From contig CAAFWX010000169.1 of assembly GCA_900766795.1 (NCBI GenBank), positions 1-5,391 of the forward strand: 5,391 bases of DNA, written 5' to 3'. Under the pieces are notes generated by a model. That model was given only the letters and a program-made list of their open reading frames with translations, was not told where the DNA came from and did no database searches. This stretch comes from Oscillospiraceae bacterium (GTDB lineage: Bacteria; Bacillota_A; Clostridia; Oscillospirales; Ruminococcaceae). The translations under genes and the position numbers were made by a program. Shown in pieces: positions 5,250 to 5,391 of the stretch. Positions within the stretch are counted from its first letter, which is position 1, and each line of letters begins with the position of its first letter.

Positions 5250-5391
5250 GCTTCTTTCCTCCTTCTTTGGTAAGTTTAGACTAACCGCTGTGCATTCTTC
5301 CAACAGAAAATGGTGAAGTAAGTGTTCTTCGGGCAAAAATCGTTCGACTTAATCTAAGGCAATACCGCATAATTATTGTCGTTCGATTGCG
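5250..5391. other. Gap with no identifiable gene
   Basis: With the leader region before it, this forms the roughly 275-base stretch upstream of the GGDEF gene. No RNA gene, terminator, insertion-sequence end or convincing coding frame was recognised on either strand. The octamer TCGTTCGA occurs twice (5340-5347 and 5379-5386), and GCAAT near 5360 faces ATTGC at 5386-5390, but these are short and could be chance. The next gene to the right must begin or end beyond the window. Confidence 0.4.

Noticed and set aside
5340..5386. Repeated TCGTTCGA as a repeat array or CRISPR-like element
   Set aside because: Only two copies of eight bases are present, too few and too short to support any repeat structure.

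Overview
The window reads as chromosomal DNA of an anaerobic Clostridia-type Firmicute, most like a Ruminococcus/Oscillospiraceae gut bacterium. The basis is purine-rich Shine-Dalgarno sites (GAGGAGG), consensus sigma-A promoters in AT-rich gaps, mid-GC genes, cysteine-rich proteins, a lipoprotein sugar-binding protein, and a LacI-type sensor fused to GGDEF, an architecture common in that group. The assignment is an inference from style, since no marker gene is present.

Left third (1-1410, + strand): a compact three-gene operon. A near-perfect promoter (44-72) drives a 65-residue Xre-type HTH regulator (92-289), followed by two tandem paralogues of a 172-residue four-helix membrane protein (303-821 and 892-1410). 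The paralogues arose by duplication of a 589-bp unit. That unit carried the last codons of the regulator gene, and a remnant of them is still readable just before the second copy (852-878).

Middle (1411-3158, + strand): a 213-bp gap holds an extended -10 promoter (1466-1494), a LacI/CcpA-type operator just downstream of it (1512-1525), and a perfect hairpin abutting the ribosome binding site (1587-1612). These precede a single gene for an extracellular, lipid-anchored, family 1-like solute-binding protein (1624-3117). It ends at its own terminator, and no permease or ATPase gene follows.

Right (3168-5184, - strand): a convergent gene encodes a 634-residue cytoplasmic protein. It joins a LacI/GalR-type ligand-binding domain without a DNA-binding domain, a middle sensor-like segment, and a GGDEF diguanylate cyclase domain. 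It has its own promoter (5156-5184) and terminator (3171-3204). The last 200 bases hold no certain gene, only a possible leader reading frame that lies in frame with the cyclase gene.

Taken together, the middle and right parts suggest sugar capture outside the cell next to intracellular sugar sensing that sets c-di-GMP level. The left operon looks like an independent regulator plus membrane-protein module of unknown function.
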